A stretch of 64,000 bases of DNA from Afipia massiliensis (GCF_014203115.1 NZ_JACHIJ010000002.1:248001-312000); one strand, 5' to 3'. Shown: positions 27,179 to 36,298, numbered from the stretch's first letter. The notes: generated from the letters alone by a model not told the origin. Numbers and translations are program-made.

Positions 27179-28201
27179 ATGAAGAAAATCGGATTTCTCT
27201 CCTTCGGCCACTGGTCGCCCTCCTCGCATTCACAAACGCGAACCGCCTCTGACACGCTGCTGCAATCCATCGATCTCGCCGTCGCTGCCGAAGAGCTTGG
27301 CGCGGACGGCGCGTATTTCCGCGTGCACCATTTCGCGCGCCAGCTCGCCTCGCCCTTCCCGCTGCTTGCCGCCGTCGGCGCCAAGACCAGCAAGATCGAG
27401 ATCGGCACCGCCGTGATCGACATGCGCTACGAGAACCCGCTCTACATGGCGGAGGACGCGGGCGCTGCCGATCTCATCGCGGGCGGGCGTTTGCAGTTGG
27501 GCATCAGCCGCGGTTCGCCCGAGCAGGTCATCGAGGGCTGGCGCCATTTCGGCTATCAGCCTGCCGAAGGTGAAACCGACGCCGACATGGGCCGACGCCA
27601 CGGCGAGGTATTCTACGACATCATCCGGGGCAAAGGTTTCGCGCAGCCGAACCCGCGCCCGATGTTTCCCAACCCGCCGGGACTGTTGCGGCTTGAGCCG
27701 CATTCCGAAGGCCTGCGCGACCGCATCTGGTGGGGTGCCGCGTCCAACGCGACCGCCGTGTGGGCGGGCAAGCTCGGCATGAACCTGCAAAGCTCGACGC
27801 TGAAGAAGAACGAGACCAACGAGCCTTTCCATGTGCAGCAGGCCAAGCAGATCCGCCTCTATCGCGAAGCCTACAAGGAAGCGGGCCACACGCGCACGCC
27901 GCGCGTCTCTGTCAGCCGCAGCATCTTCGCCCTGATGGACGATCGCGACCGCGACTATTTCGGGCACGGCAATGAGGGCGGCGACCAGATCGGATTCATC
28001 GAGGCGGATATGCAGGCGATTTTCGGGCGCGGCTATACGGCCGAGCCGGACAAGCTGATCGAACAGTTGAAGTCGGATGAAGGCATCGCGGAAGCCGATA
28101 CGCTGCTGCTGACCGTGCCAAATCAGTTGGGCGTCGATTACAATGCGCATGTCATTGAATCGATCCTGAAGCATGTTGCCCCAGCACTCGGCTGGCGCTG
28201 A
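27179..28201 (+). CDS. LLM-class flavin-dependent oxidoreductase
   Basis: Luciferase-like monooxygenase fold, 340 residues, presumably FMN- or F420-type and cytosolic. It opens with KKIGFLSFGHWSP; ELGADGAYFRVHHFA, KIEIGTAVIDMRYENPLYMAEDAG and ISRGSPEQVIEGWRHFG are family segments. The C-terminal segment PNQLGVDYNAHVIESI is also typical. The substrate cannot be assigned. The gene is monocistronic here: a hairpin follows at 28212-28234, and the upstream neighbour is the AT-rich gene of foreign appearance. Confidence 0.9.
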   Translation: MKKIGFLSFGHWSPSSHSQTRTASDTLLQSIDLAVAAEELGADGAYFRVHHFARQLASPFPLLAAVGAKTSKIEIGTAVIDMRYENPLYMAEDAGAADLIAGGRLQLGISRGSPEQVIEGWRHFGYQPAEGETDADMGRRHGEVFYDIIRGKGFAQPNPRPMFPNPPGLLRLEPHSEGLRDRIWWGAASNATAVWAGKLGMNLQSSTLKKNETNEPFHVQQAKQIRLYREAYKEAGHTRTPRVSVSRSIFALMDDRDRDYFGHGNEGGDQIGFIEADMQAIFGRGYTAEPDKLIEQLKSDEGIAEADTLLLTVPNQLGVDYNAHVIESILKHVAPALGWR

Positions 28202-28211
28202 GCAAACACTC

Positions 28212-28234
28212 ATCACCGGGCTTGTCCCGGTGAT
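28212..28234. repeat. REP-like hairpin
   Basis: ATCACCGGG (28212-28220), loop CTTGT and CCCGGTGAT (28226-28234) form a perfect 9-bp stem, 10 bp after a stop codon. No T-run follows. It is similar in style to dispersed short palindromes of Bradyrhizobium relatives. Confidence 0.6.
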
Positions 28235-28375
28235 CCCGACCGCCCGCCGCTAAAGTCCCCCAAAGCGTCCCCCGACACATTCAAGGACATCCGCAGAAGA
28301 TACTCCGCTGCGCGCGCCGTAAGTGCGCTATACTCTTTCAGGGCACGGCATCTCATGCCTGAAAGGACGATCCCC

Positions 28376-28660
28376 ATGTCACTCACCTTCCTTCGCGCCC
28401 AGGGTCACGATTACCAGACCGGCACGTTCCTGTTCTTCATGGCTGACGGCGAAACCGAAATTCAGTGCGGCGTCTCGGACTCGGCGATGGACGACGCCGA
28501 GAAGGCGCGCAACGTCCGCGAAAGCCAGCGCGGCGACCAGTTTGCGCGTCTGCAGGACCGCATCACCGATTGCGCCGCCAAAAAATATCTCGCCGGAAAT
28601 CTGGAAGCTGGCGCGTCGCGCATCCTCGTGCGCTCGATCGACCTCACGCCGCGCAAGTAA
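28376..28660 (+). CDS. Small DUF1488-like protein
   Basis: 94 residues, cytosolic, no signal peptide. The pattern TFLFFMADGETEIQCGVS followed by a charged helix (AEKARNVRESQRGDQFARLQ) resembles DUF1488 proteins, though this is an eye match. ATG 28376 is preferred over 28355. Function unknown; no obvious operon partners. Confidence 0.65.
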   Translation: MSLTFLRAQGHDYQTGTFLFFMADGETEIQCGVSDSAMDDAEKARNVRESQRGDQFARLQDRITDCAAKKYLAGNLEAGASRILVRSIDLTPRK

Positions 28661-28720
28661 CTGCGGCTTCCCTGCCGGTTCATCAACGGGAAGCGATCCC
28701 CGCGCTAGGCTACGCGCACT

Positions 28721-29419
28721 TTACGGCGAGCGCGTCGATGTCACGTCGTCGCACGTCATCGAGAATGCCAGTCGAAAAACCGATGACGATGGACCGGCTG
28801 ACGCGCCGGCTGCTTCCAACGCCGTCGGTTGAAGCTCGGACAACAGAACCTGCCGCAGGGCCTCGTCGCTGTATCCTGACACAAGAACGATCCAGTCCGC
28901 CGCCGCATCAGCACCGCCGCGAATGCGCTGCTCGGTGGTGACGCCGGATTTGGGCGTGTCCGTCTGGAGAAGGTGCGCTCCCGTGACGCCGGGCCGCGAC
29001 GGCAGCGCCACCAGGGCATCGCGCAAATACGCGGACAGCGCGTCCTCCCTGCCCGGCTGCGGCGACAATCGCAGCGTCACCATCACGCTCGCGACACCGC
29101 CGCCGTGACTGGCGATCACCCGGCACTGGCTGCGCACCATGTTGCGATGATGTGGCATCATCTTCTTTGACCACGGCGTCGGATCGTTCAGCCGGGCGAG
29201 ATAGTACTCGGACGTGAGCGTCTCGTAGGCGTCCAATTCGTAAATGACGAAGAAGCCCTCACTTCCGTCCGCGGCGGACCAGCGCGATCCGCGAAGAAAT
29301 CCCGGAATGCTCATTCGCTCGGGAAAATGCTCGTGCGAGTGCCAATCCTCGAATTCGGCGCGCCGGTCGGGAGCCATGTCCCACCACATCGCCACGGCGG
29401 CGCGACCCAGCAAGGTCAT
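28721..29419 (-). CDS. Hypothetical protein, probable tandem dimeric alpha/beta barrel
   Basis: 232 residues from ATG 29419. The N-terminal half (GRAAVAMWWDMAPDRRAEFE, DWHSHEHFPERMSIPGF) and the second half (SVMVTLRLSPQPGREDALSA) each have the strand-helix pattern of ferredoxin-like EthD/ABM-type domains. This suggests a small-molecule binding or degradation protein, but no catalytic motif is recognised. It is transcribed divergently from the Bug receptor gene at 29630 across a 210-bp gap. Confidence 0.6.
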   Translation of the reverse strand: MTLLGRAAVAMWWDMAPDRRAEFEDWHSHEHFPERMSIPGFLRGSRWSAADGSEGFFVIYELDAYETLTSEYYLARLNDPTPWSKKMMPHHRNMVRSQCRVIASHGGGVASVMVTLRLSPQPGREDALSAYLRDALVALPSRPGVTGAHLLQTDTPKSGVTTEQRIRGGADAAADWIVLVSGYSDEALRQVLLSELQPTALEAAGASAGPSSSVFRLAFSMTCDDVTSTRSP

Positions 29420-29629
29420 CTGCAAGTCCCTTCGTCCAAACCTGGCCGCGCGATCTCGCCGCGTGTGCTTGCGATGCCGCCACCTTTCCATCCTGCTCTT
29501 AATTGATATAGCATCCAAGCCTGCCGGCGCGGCACCCACGCGGCGCGGGAAGAACAAGCAATAATCAAAATGCGGTTGGGCGGCCGACACACCGCCGCCC
29601 GGAAGCCGCGCATCAGAAGGAAACACCAC

Positions 29630-30610
29630 ATGAAATGCCTCGTCCGCGCGCTGGGAGCGCTCGTCGTCATCTCCACTTGCGCCGGAAACGCATCAGCCCA
29701 GTCCTCGGCCCAGAGCTGGCCGACCCGGCCGATCCGCATGGTCGTGCCCTACACGCCGGGCGGCTACACCGACATGATGGCGCGCCTTGTCTCCGAGAAG
29801 ATGGCGGCCGCGCTTGGGCAGAGCATCGTCATCGAAAACAAGCCGGGCGCCAACGCCGCGATCGGCACCGACGTGGTCGCCAAGGCCGCGCCCGACGGCT
29901 ACACCTTCGGCACCGTGATCGCGGCCCATGCGGTCAATGCGACGCTCAAGGCAAACCTGCCTTACAACACGGAAAAGGATTTCACCTATGTCTCGCTGAT
30001 GAGCGTCGCGCCGCTGATCCTGATCGCGACGCCCTCGTTGCCTGCGAAAGACATGAAGGAGTTGATCGCGCTGGCCAAGGCGAAGCCGGGCCAGCTCAAT
30101 TTCGCGTCCAGCGGCGTCGGCTCTGCGGCGCACCTGACCATGGAGATGCTCAAGAGCCGCGAAGGCATCAATCTTCAGCACGTGCCCTACAAGGGCACGG
30201 CAGGCGCGCTGCAGGATCTGGTGGGCGGCCAGATCAACGTCATGTTCGATATCATCGGGCCATTGATGGAGCAGGTGCGCGCGGGCAACGCCAAGGCGCT
30301 CGGCGTGGCTGCGAAGGAGCGCGTTCCGGCGGCCGGCGATATGCCGACCCTGAACGAGCAAGGCGTGAAGGATTTTGCCTCCGGGACCTGGGCTGGCATC
30401 GTCGCGCCGGCGGGCGTGCCCAAGGAGATCGTCGAGCGCGTGGCTGCCGAGGCAAAGAAAGCCCTCGCCGATCCCGACCTCAAGAAAAAGCTTGAACAGC
30501 AGGGTATCGTCGCCATGGGCACCACGCCGGACGAATTCCGGAAGTTCGTCGGCGAGGAAGTCGCGCGCTGGAAGCAGGTCATCACCGCGGCCGACGTCAA
30601 GATCGACTAA
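29630..30610 (+). CDS. Bug-family (TctC-like) solute-binding protein, copy 1
   Basis: Periplasmic extracytoplasmic receptor of the tripartite tricarboxylate transporter type, 326 residues. A signal peptide ends at ASAQ. Family segments are WPTRPIRMVVPYTPGGYTD, VIENKPGANAAIGTDVVA, LNFASSGVGSAAHL and HVPYKGTAGALQDLVGGQI. SD AGAAGGA precedes ATG 29630. No TctA/TctB membrane genes are nearby, so it is an orphan receptor, as is frequent for Bug proteins. The ligand is probably a carboxylate but is not deducible. Confidence 0.94.
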   Translation: MKCLVRALGALVVISTCAGNASAQSSAQSWPTRPIRMVVPYTPGGYTDMMARLVSEKMAAALGQSIVIENKPGANAAIGTDVVAKAAPDGYTFGTVIAAHAVNATLKANLPYNTEKDFTYVSLMSVAPLILIATPSLPAKDMKELIALAKAKPGQLNFASSGVGSAAHLTMEMLKSREGINLQHVPYKGTAGALQDLVGGQINVMFDIIGPLMEQVRAGNAKALGVAAKERVPAAGDMPTLNEQGVKDFASGTWAGIVAPAGVPKEIVERVAAEAKKALADPDLKKKLEQQGIVAMGTTPDEFRKFVGEEVARWKQVITAADVKID

Positions 30611-30672
30611 CGAAGATCGACTAACGTTGGCGGCGTCAATCGCGGGCAGCTGACTGTCAGTTGCCCGCGCCA

Positions 30673-31587
30673 TTAGCGCCGCGCCGTTCGCTTCACCGAT
30701 AGTCCCGCGGCCTTGCAGTGCCGCCGGACGGCTGCGGCGATTTCGGTCGCCGCGCGGCTTCGCGCACGGCCGTTGCGCCAGATGATCGCGGCTGTCCTCG
30801 TCACGCCGGGCTGCACGATCTCGATCTGTCTCAGTCCGCTCTCTTCGCCGATGGCCCGCTCGAACAGGATCGCGGCCGTCTGACCCTGAAGACGAATAGT
30901 CTCAAGCATCGCATCGATCGAACTCATCTCCAGCCATATGTCGCGCTCGATCCATTTCCCAAGCTCGGCATTGATGATACGGCGCGACAAGAACCGTTCG
31001 GTCTGAACCGCCAGTCTCAGGCCGGGCAGCATCTGCGCGGGAACGGATTTTCGCCGCGCAAGCGGATGATCGTCCCGAACGACGAGCATCAGGCGCTCCG
31101 AGAACAGCGCTTCCGCTTCTACATCCATGCGCCCCGGTGTTGCGAACGACAGACCCAGATGAAGCGCGCCGCTCGCAACCTGCGCCGCGATGTCCGGCGC
31201 CGGCAGATCCTCGATAGAGATATGAATTCCTGGATACGAATGCGCGAACTCCGCGATCACGGCGGGGAGCAGCGTGGTGTTGTAGGTATGGATGACTCCG
31301 ATCCGGACCCGGCCACGCACGAGGTCACGAAGACCATCCAGCGCAAACCGTCCCTCGTCGACCTCCTCCAACGCACGACGCGCGTAGTCCGAGAATGTTC
31401 GTCCCGCGTCGGTCAGCTGAATTCCGCGCCCGACGCGATCAAAGAGCCGGGTTCCGAGCAGCGCCTCAAGCTGTCCGATCTGGTGCGACAGCGTTGACTG
31501 GGTCACATGCAGCGCTTCGGCCGCGCGCGTAATGTGCTCGGAGCGTGCAATTTCCAGAAAATACCGAAGGTGCCGAAGCTCAACCAT
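30673..31587 (-). CDS. LysR-family transcriptional regulator
   Basis: 304 residues. The N-terminal winged helix-turn-helix (HLRYFLEIARSEHITRAAEA, HVTQSTLSHQIGQLE) is followed by a linker helix and a periplasmic-binding-protein-like effector domain (GRVRIGVIHTYNTTLLPAVI). It lies between two Bug receptor genes. It is convergent with copy 1 and divergent from copy 2, with 110 bp between start codons. The usual LysR arrangement predicts that it controls copy 2 and itself in response to the transported ligand. Confidence 0.95.
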   Translation of the reverse strand: MVELRHLRYFLEIARSEHITRAAEALHVTQSTLSHQIGQLEALLGTRLFDRVGRGIQLTDAGRTFSDYARRALEEVDEGRFALDGLRDLVRGRVRIGVIHTYNTTLLPAVIAEFAHSYPGIHISIEDLPAPDIAAQVASGALHLGLSFATPGRMDVEAEALFSERLMLVVRDDHPLARRKSVPAQMLPGLRLAVQTERFLSRRIINAELGKWIERDIWLEMSSIDAMLETIRLQGQTAAILFERAIGEESGLRQIEIVQPGVTRTAAIIWRNGRARSRAATEIAAAVRRHCKAAGLSVKRTARR

Positions 31588-31697
31588 TCATTGATGCCAT
31601 CGATTGATCCACGCGATATATATCATTTGACTCATTGGACGGTCCACTTCCTATGTGGGCGCAAAAGCACACAGAAACCCCTGCGGAGGAGACCGTT
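31588..31697. promoter_or_regulatory. Divergent control region of LysR gene and Bug receptor 2
   Basis: 110 bp, AT-rich relative to its surroundings. It contains ATTGAT twice in direct orientation (near 31589 and 31603) and the perfect palindrome GATATATATC at 31615-31624. These are candidate LysR binding or promoter elements; no experimentally known box was recognised. Confidence 0.45.
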
Positions 31698-32654
31698 TTG
31701 CGGAAGATTTTGATCGCGACTTGCATGGTCCTGGGCATCGGCCAGGCCTCGGCTGCCGACTTTCCCACCCGTCCGGTCCGGCTCATCGTCCACTTCCCGG
31801 CCGGTTCCTCCACCGACGTGATCGCGCGCACGTTTGGCGAGAATATCTCGAAAAAGCTGGGCCAGCAGATCATCATCGACAACAAGCCCGGCGCGGACGG
31901 CGCGATCGCGGCAAACGAACTGAAACGCAGCCCGGCGGACGGCTATACCATCATGCTCGCGACCAACAGCGCGATGTCCGGGGTGCCGGCCACGCGCAAG
32001 ACGCCGCCCTACGATGTGACCGCCGATTTCACGCCGATCACCGAGATCGGCCGCTACAACTTCTTTCTTTACGTCAGCAAGGATGTCCCGGCCAAAACCC
32101 TGCTGGAGTTGATTGCCTATGCCAAGGCCAATCCCGGCAAACTCGCCTACGGCTCGGGCAACATCACGGGCCGCCTGGCTTTCGCGTCTGTTGTCGCCGC
32201 GAACAATCTCGATGTGACGCCTGTTCCCTACAAGGGCGAGCCGCCCGCCATCACCGATCTGATTACCAACCGTATCCAGGCGATGGTAGCGACGTCCGGC
32301 ACGGGTCTTCCTCAGGTGAAGGACGGAAAGATCCTGGCACTGGCGACCATTCTCGAAAAGCGCAGCGCCGCCGCGCCGGATGTGCCTACCATGGCCGAAG
32401 CAGGCTTTCCGGATTTCAAGATCGAGCCATGGCTAGGCTTGTTCGGTCCGCCGAACATGCCCCGCGACATCGTTGTCTTGCTGAACACCGCATTCAAGGA
32501 AGCCATGTCCGATCCCGCAGTGAAGCAGCGGATGGTCGAGCAGGATTTTGCGCTGACGCCGTCAACGCCGGAAGAACTCGGAGCGCTGGTAAAGCGGCAG
32601 CTCGACATCCACCGCAAGATGGTCTCCGCCGCCGGGATCGAAATCATAGAGTGA
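31698..32654 (+). CDS. Bug-family solute-binding protein, copy 2
   Basis: 318 residues with a TTG start at 31698, chosen because GGAGGAG (31685-31691) sits 6 nt upstream and the product then opens with a regular signal peptide ending at ASAADF. ATG 31653 would add an unrelated leader. Family segments are FPTRPVRLIVHFPAGSSTDV, IIDNKPGADGAIAANELKRS and VPYKGEPPAITDLI. As with copy 1, no membrane components are linked. It is divergent from the LysR gene. Confidence 0.93.
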   Translation: MRKILIATCMVLGIGQASAADFPTRPVRLIVHFPAGSSTDVIARTFGENISKKLGQQIIIDNKPGADGAIAANELKRSPADGYTIMLATNSAMSGVPATRKTPPYDVTADFTPITEIGRYNFFLYVSKDVPAKTLLELIAYAKANPGKLAYGSGNITGRLAFASVVAANNLDVTPVPYKGEPPAITDLITNRIQAMVATSGTGLPQVKDGKILALATILEKRSAAAPDVPTMAEAGFPDFKIEPWLGLFGPPNMPRDIVVLLNTAFKEAMSDPAVKQRMVEQDFALTPSTPEELGALVKRQLDIHRKMVSAAGIEIIE

Positions 32655-32715
32655 GGGCTACGCCCCGAGGCACGACGATCGAGGGAGCTGACTGCAAATC
32701 AGCTCCCTCGCCCGC

Positions 32716-33138
32716 TTACACGCTATGCCTCGGCTTTGCGATCTCGCCGCGCGTGGTGGCGATGCCCATCTCGAAGCTGTCGGCGATGCGGCGGGCGCGG
32801 ATGATGAAGGCCTCGGCCACGTCGCCCTCGAAGATTTCGCGCGCGGTCTTTTCGAATAGCTGAAGCCAGCGGTCGAAGTGTTCGCCCTTGATCGGCAGCA
32901 TCAGATGCGGGCGCATGGGGCGGCCTTCGTAGCGGCCGGTCTTGAGCAGCATCGACGACCAGAAATCGCTGATCTGCGCGATATGATGGTCCCAGTCTTT
33001 CACCACCGTGTTGAAGATCGGCCCGATGACATCGTCGGCGCGGGCGCGGCCGTAGAATGTCGCCACGAGTTGAGCGATCTTTTGTTCGGTCAGGTCGGGA
33101 TGGAAGGTGTGAATGGCGAGAGTTGTCTGGTCGGTCAT
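32716..33138 (-). CDS. Group III truncated haemoglobin
   Basis: 140-residue haem protein of the 2-on-2 globin fold, cytosolic; group III members are linked to nitric oxide and oxygen chemistry. Marks are VATFYGRARADDVIGPIFN, WDHHIAQISDFWSSMLL, YEGRPMRPHLMLPI with the probable proximal His, and HFDRWLQLF. It converges with Bug receptor 2, 61 bp away, and is divergent from the DUF4344 gene. Confidence 0.93.
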   Translation of the reverse strand: MTDQTTLAIHTFHPDLTEQKIAQLVATFYGRARADDVIGPIFNTVVKDWDHHIAQISDFWSSMLLKTGRYEGRPMRPHLMLPIKGEHFDRWLQLFEKTAREIFEGDVAEAFIIRARRIADSFEMGIATTRGEIAKPRHSV

Positions 33139-33270
33139 GCGGCTGATGTAAGCCGCCGCCCCGCCTGAGGCAACCGCGTACAGCGTTCACTTTCCGGTTG
33201 ACGGAACGCGCGCATTCTTGCTGCTCTTGATCGAACCGTAAGACCCAAGCCCGCCAGCGGGAGGACATGC

Positions 33271-34254
33271 ATGCCCAGTCCCATGGATCGCGCATTCGCG
33301 CCGGACGGGAAGCCGCGCAGCTCTGTGCGGCCAAAGCCCGCGGCGACGGCTGCGATTGTCGCCGCAGCGGTCATGGTTCTTTCACTGTCCGCCATCGCCA
33401 CCGCGAACGCAGCCCCCAGAGGCAAGCCCAATCAGATCCGCTACGAGTATGTGCCGCCGAAGAATCCGGCGCACCAGCCGATCCACGATCAGATGAAGCA
33501 GGGCCATGCCCTCGAAAACCTGCAGGAGTTGCTCAGTCCTCTGCGCCTGCCCTATCCGTTGATGATGAGGGTCGCTGGCTGCGATGGCGTCGCCAACGCC
33601 TGGTATGAGAATGAAGTCATCACGGTCTGTTATGAACTGTTGGCGGAGATCCAGAAGAACGCGCCAAAGCAGGATCTTCCCATCGGCATTTCCCGGGCGG
33701 ACACAATGCTGGGTCCGGCACTCGATGTGTTCCTGCACGAAACCGGACACGCGGTCTTCCATATGCTGGAGATTCCCGTGCTCGGCCGTGAGGAAGACGC
33801 TGCCGATCAGTTCGCTGCCTACGTCATGCTCCGGCTCGGCAAGGACGAGGCCCGCCGGATGATCCTGGGCTCCGCCTACGGCTACAACATCCAGATGCCG
33901 CAGGGACCGCACGTCACCGTTCCGCTCAATGCGTTTTCGGACGAACATTCCCTGCCCGCCCAGCGCGCGTTCAACGTCCTGTGCATCGCTTATGGCGCAG
34001 ACAAGAAGATGTTTGCCGACATCGTCGAAAAGGATTTCCTGCCGAAAAAGCGCGCCGAAGGCTGCGAGTACGAATACGAGGACCTCACCTTCGCGATGAC
34101 GAAACTGATCGGTCCGCATATCGACATGCGTGTTGCCAAAAAATTTCACGAGGTCTGGGCACGAACCGTCAGCGCGCGGCGCGCACGTCTCGCGCGGCCA
34201 TCGGATACACCTGATGCCAAGCCGGACCGCGTCGGGACCGGAGGCAAGCCGTAG
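33271..34254 (+). CDS. DUF4344-type putative metallopeptidase
   Basis: 327 residues; one N-terminal hydrophobic segment (~30-50) acts as a signal or anchor ending near ANAAPRG. The zinc motif is HETGHAVFHML, followed by GREEDAADQFAAYVML with the acidic third ligand region, and SDEHSLPAQRAFNVLCIAYG. These fit DUF4344, a predicted gluzincin family. It is probably periplasmic. Substrate unknown. It stands alone, after the divergent globin gene. Confidence 0.85.
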   Translation: MPSPMDRAFAPDGKPRSSVRPKPAATAAIVAAAVMVLSLSAIATANAAPRGKPNQIRYEYVPPKNPAHQPIHDQMKQGHALENLQELLSPLRLPYPLMMRVAGCDGVANAWYENEVITVCYELLAEIQKNAPKQDLPIGISRADTMLGPALDVFLHETGHAVFHMLEIPVLGREEDAADQFAAYVMLRLGKDEARRMILGSAYGYNIQMPQGPHVTVPLNAFSDEHSLPAQRAFNVLCIAYGADKKMFADIVEKDFLPKKRAEGCEYEYEDLTFAMTKLIGPHIDMRVAKKFHEVWARTVSARRARLARPSDTPDAKPDRVGTGGKP

Positions 34255-34377
34255 CGGGCATTGCATTTTTCGCGACTGCGAGGAACACGCCCCGGCCGCA
34301 CTTAGCCGTTTGGAACGAAACCGCTGCCTCCGGGTTGAAACTCTCAAGCTGTGTGTGAGAAGGCGGGGTTCACGACA

Positions 34378-34581
34378 ATGGACGATCAGGAAACTGTCAT
34401 CGCGGCTGTTCAGGAAGCGCGTCGCATCCTCGGCCGCGACACCGGCTCTGGGGCACAGGACCGCAAAACAACAATCGACAGTCTGCGGTCCGTACTCGAC
34501 AGCGATCAGGTCGCTCAGGCGCTGGAGCGGATCGCCCAACGCAGCCGTTCCAGGCCAACCGTCGAGAGCCCTTGGAGTTGA
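34378..34581 (+). CDS. Small hypothetical protein
   Basis: 67 residues from ATG 34378, soluble and charged (DDQETVIAAVQEARRILG; IDSLRSVLDSDQVAQAL), predicted helical. No family recognised. GGAAC-N16-GGTT at 34312-34336 is a near match to an EcfG promoter. Its last codons and stop lie in a 15-bp tandem repeat. Confidence 0.55.
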   Translation: MDDQETVIAAVQEARRILGRDTGSGAQDRKTTIDSLRSVLDSDQVAQALERIAQRSRSRPTVESPWS

Positions 34582-34610
34582 AGCCCTTGGAGTTAAGTCT
34601 TTCGAGTTAG
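34567..34610 (+). repeat. Short tandem repeat, three degenerate 14-15-bp units
   Basis: AGCCCTTGGAGTTGA, AGCCCTTGGAGTTA and AGTCTTTCGAGTTAG follow one another directly. The first unit contains the stop codon of the preceding small gene, so copy-number change would alter its C-terminus or 3' end. Confidence 0.7.
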
Positions 34611-34641
34611 ATCTTCAGATTGAGCACACAGGAGAGACCGC

Positions 34642-34866
34642 ATGGAGTCAGCTCAGGCGTTCAAACATCTCCGCACCCTGATCAAGGCCGCATCTGCGAC
34701 CGACGATCCCGTCCTGATTCATACACAGCTGACCATGATGACCGTCATCATCGACAAGGCCGCCCCGAGGCAAACGGCCCGCGCACCCTTGTGGCTGACT
34801 GGCCCGGGGTCCATGGAAAAAATGTCCGGGAGAGAAGCGCCGAGGCCCTATTCCGGAGCGGAATAA
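34642..34866 (+). CDS. Small hypothetical protein
   Basis: 74 residues, preceded by GAGAG. The first half (SAQAFKHLRTLIKAASATDD, helical) looks protein-like; the Pro/Arg-rich end is less convincing. No family recognised and no signal peptide. It lies between two other small genes in the same direction. Confidence 0.42.
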   Translation: MESAQAFKHLRTLIKAASATDDPVLIHTQLTMMTVIIDKAAPRQTARAPLWLTGPGSMEKMSGREAPRPYSGAE

Positions 34867-34955
34867 GCGCCGCTGGCGCACGCCTGTTTGATCCGGATCA
34901 AGGGCCGGGTATGGTTCCGGTGTACAAGCCGGGACCAACAGACAGGGAAGCCAAA

Positions 34956-35171
34956 ATGTCCGCATCCGAAATCGCAAGCCGTCACTTCGCGGCGGCTCTG
35001 GCGGAAGCAAAAGCCGCAGGATTGGATGACGACGGCGTTTGCCGCTCGCTGCTCGGTCTCATCGTTACGAAGTATCTTGAGACAAGGAGTGTCTCCGACG
35101 TGCAGTCGGAACTGCACTTCCTTGCTGACAACTGCGACCCCGACGCGGACTTCGCGTTCATGCGGCCGTAG
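34956..35171 (+). CDS. Small conserved-looking hypothetical protein
   Basis: 71 residues from ATG 34956; helical and soluble (EIASRHFAAALAEAKAAGLD, SVSDVQSELHFLADNCDPD, ending FMRP). It resembles small proteins I recall from Bradyrhizobium-type genomes, but has no assigned function. A hairpin follows directly. Confidence 0.6.
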   Translation: MSASEIASRHFAAALAEAKAAGLDDDGVCRSLLGLIVTKYLETRSVSDVQSELHFLADNCDPDADFAFMRP

Positions 35172-35178
35172 AGCCTGC

Positions 35179-35203
35179 CCGGCTTTGATCAAATCAAAGC
35201 CGG
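35179..35203 (+). terminator. Hairpin after small gene cluster
   Basis: CCGGCTTTGAT (35179-35189), loop CAA and ATCAAAGCCGG (35193-35203) form a perfect 11-bp stem. The T-run is weak (CTTTTC 8 nt later). Confidence 0.6.
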
Positions 35204-35281
35204 ACTCCAGCTTTTCATTTAGCGCGTTTTTTCAGGCGAACCGGTACCCGCTTCGCTCGAAAGCTTCAGGGCCGAGCAGGC

Positions 35282-36139
35282 TCAGCCCGCCTTGGCGTAC
35301 TCGTAGAACCCGCGCCCCGTCTTGCGGCCGAGGAGTCCGGCATCGACCATCTCCTTCAGAAGCGGCGCGGGCCGGTACTTCGGATCGTTGAATCCGGTGT
35401 AGAACACCTCCATCACCGACAGCATGGTATCGAGGCCGATCATATCGGCCAGAGCGAGCGGGCCGATCGGATGATTGCATCCGAGCTTCATGCCGGCGTC
35501 GATCTCCTCTGCTGAAGCGATGCCTTCCTGCAGCGCGAACACCGCCTCGTTGATCATCGGGCACAGGATGCGGTTGACCGCGAAGCCCGGACTGTTTTTG
35601 GCAGTGACTGCCACCTTGCCGACGCGCTGGGCAAAGGCGAGCGCCTTGGCGTGGGTGTCGTCGGAGGTCTGCAGGCCACGGATCAGTTCGAGCAACTGCA
35701 TCACCGGCACCGGATTGAAGAAGTGCATGCCGATGAAGCGATCCGGACGATCCGTCGCCGCAGCGAGCCGGGTGACCGAGATCGACGAGGTGTTGGTGGC
35801 GACCAGCGCGCGCGGCTGCAGGTTGGCGCAAAGGTCCTTGAGGATCTTGATTTTCAGATCCTCGTTCTCGGTCGCCGCTTCGATCACCAGATCGCATGAG
35901 GACAGTTTGGACTTGTCGGTCGTCGCGGTAATGTGCGCCAGCACGGCATCGCGGTCGTCCGGTGTCATCTTCTCTTTCTTGACCAGCCGATCGAGGCTCC
36001 CGCCGATGGTCGCCACACCGCGCGCGACGGCCGCGTCGGAAATATCAACCATCACGACCGTAAGCCCCGCAGCCGCGCTAATCTGCGCGATGCCGTTCCC
36101 CATGGTGCCGGCTCCGATGATGCCAACGGTCTCGATCAT
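35282..36139 (-). CDS. 3-hydroxybutyryl-CoA dehydrogenase
   Basis: NAD(P)-dependent oxidation of 3-hydroxybutyryl-CoA, 285 residues, cytosolic, in beta-oxidation or polyhydroxybutyrate/butyrate metabolism. The N-terminal Rossmann motif is VGIIGAGTMGNGIAQ. LVATNTSSISVTRLA and RFIGMHFFNPVPVMQL contain the catalytic Ser/His region, and the C-terminal domain has GCNHPIGPLALADMIGLDT and RKTGRGFYEYAK. No etf or thiolase genes adjoin it. Confidence 0.95.
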   Translation of the reverse strand: MIETVGIIGAGTMGNGIAQISAAAGLTVVMVDISDAAVARGVATIGGSLDRLVKKEKMTPDDRDAVLAHITATTDKSKLSSCDLVIEAATENEDLKIKILKDLCANLQPRALVATNTSSISVTRLAAATDRPDRFIGMHFFNPVPVMQLLELIRGLQTSDDTHAKALAFAQRVGKVAVTAKNSPGFAVNRILCPMINEAVFALQEGIASAEEIDAGMKLGCNHPIGPLALADMIGLDTMLSVMEVFYTGFNDPKYRPAPLLKEMVDAGLLGRKTGRGFYEYAKAG

Positions 36140-36298
36140 GTCTCTTGTCCTTTCATTGCTTCAATCCGGGGCGAGCCTTCACGCTGCATGCGTTCGCCAT
36201 GCGGCCGGTCGCGCCTCATCCATGGGTCGGGTATCTACTCCGCCCAGCCCGGCGGCGCTACAGCTAACATCCCGCGCGAGTTCCGGCGCTCCAGCCGC

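Noticed and set aside
28202..29629. Genomic island around the DUF1488 gene and its neighbour
   Set aside because: Base composition returns to the local average and there is no integrase, tRNA or direct repeat.
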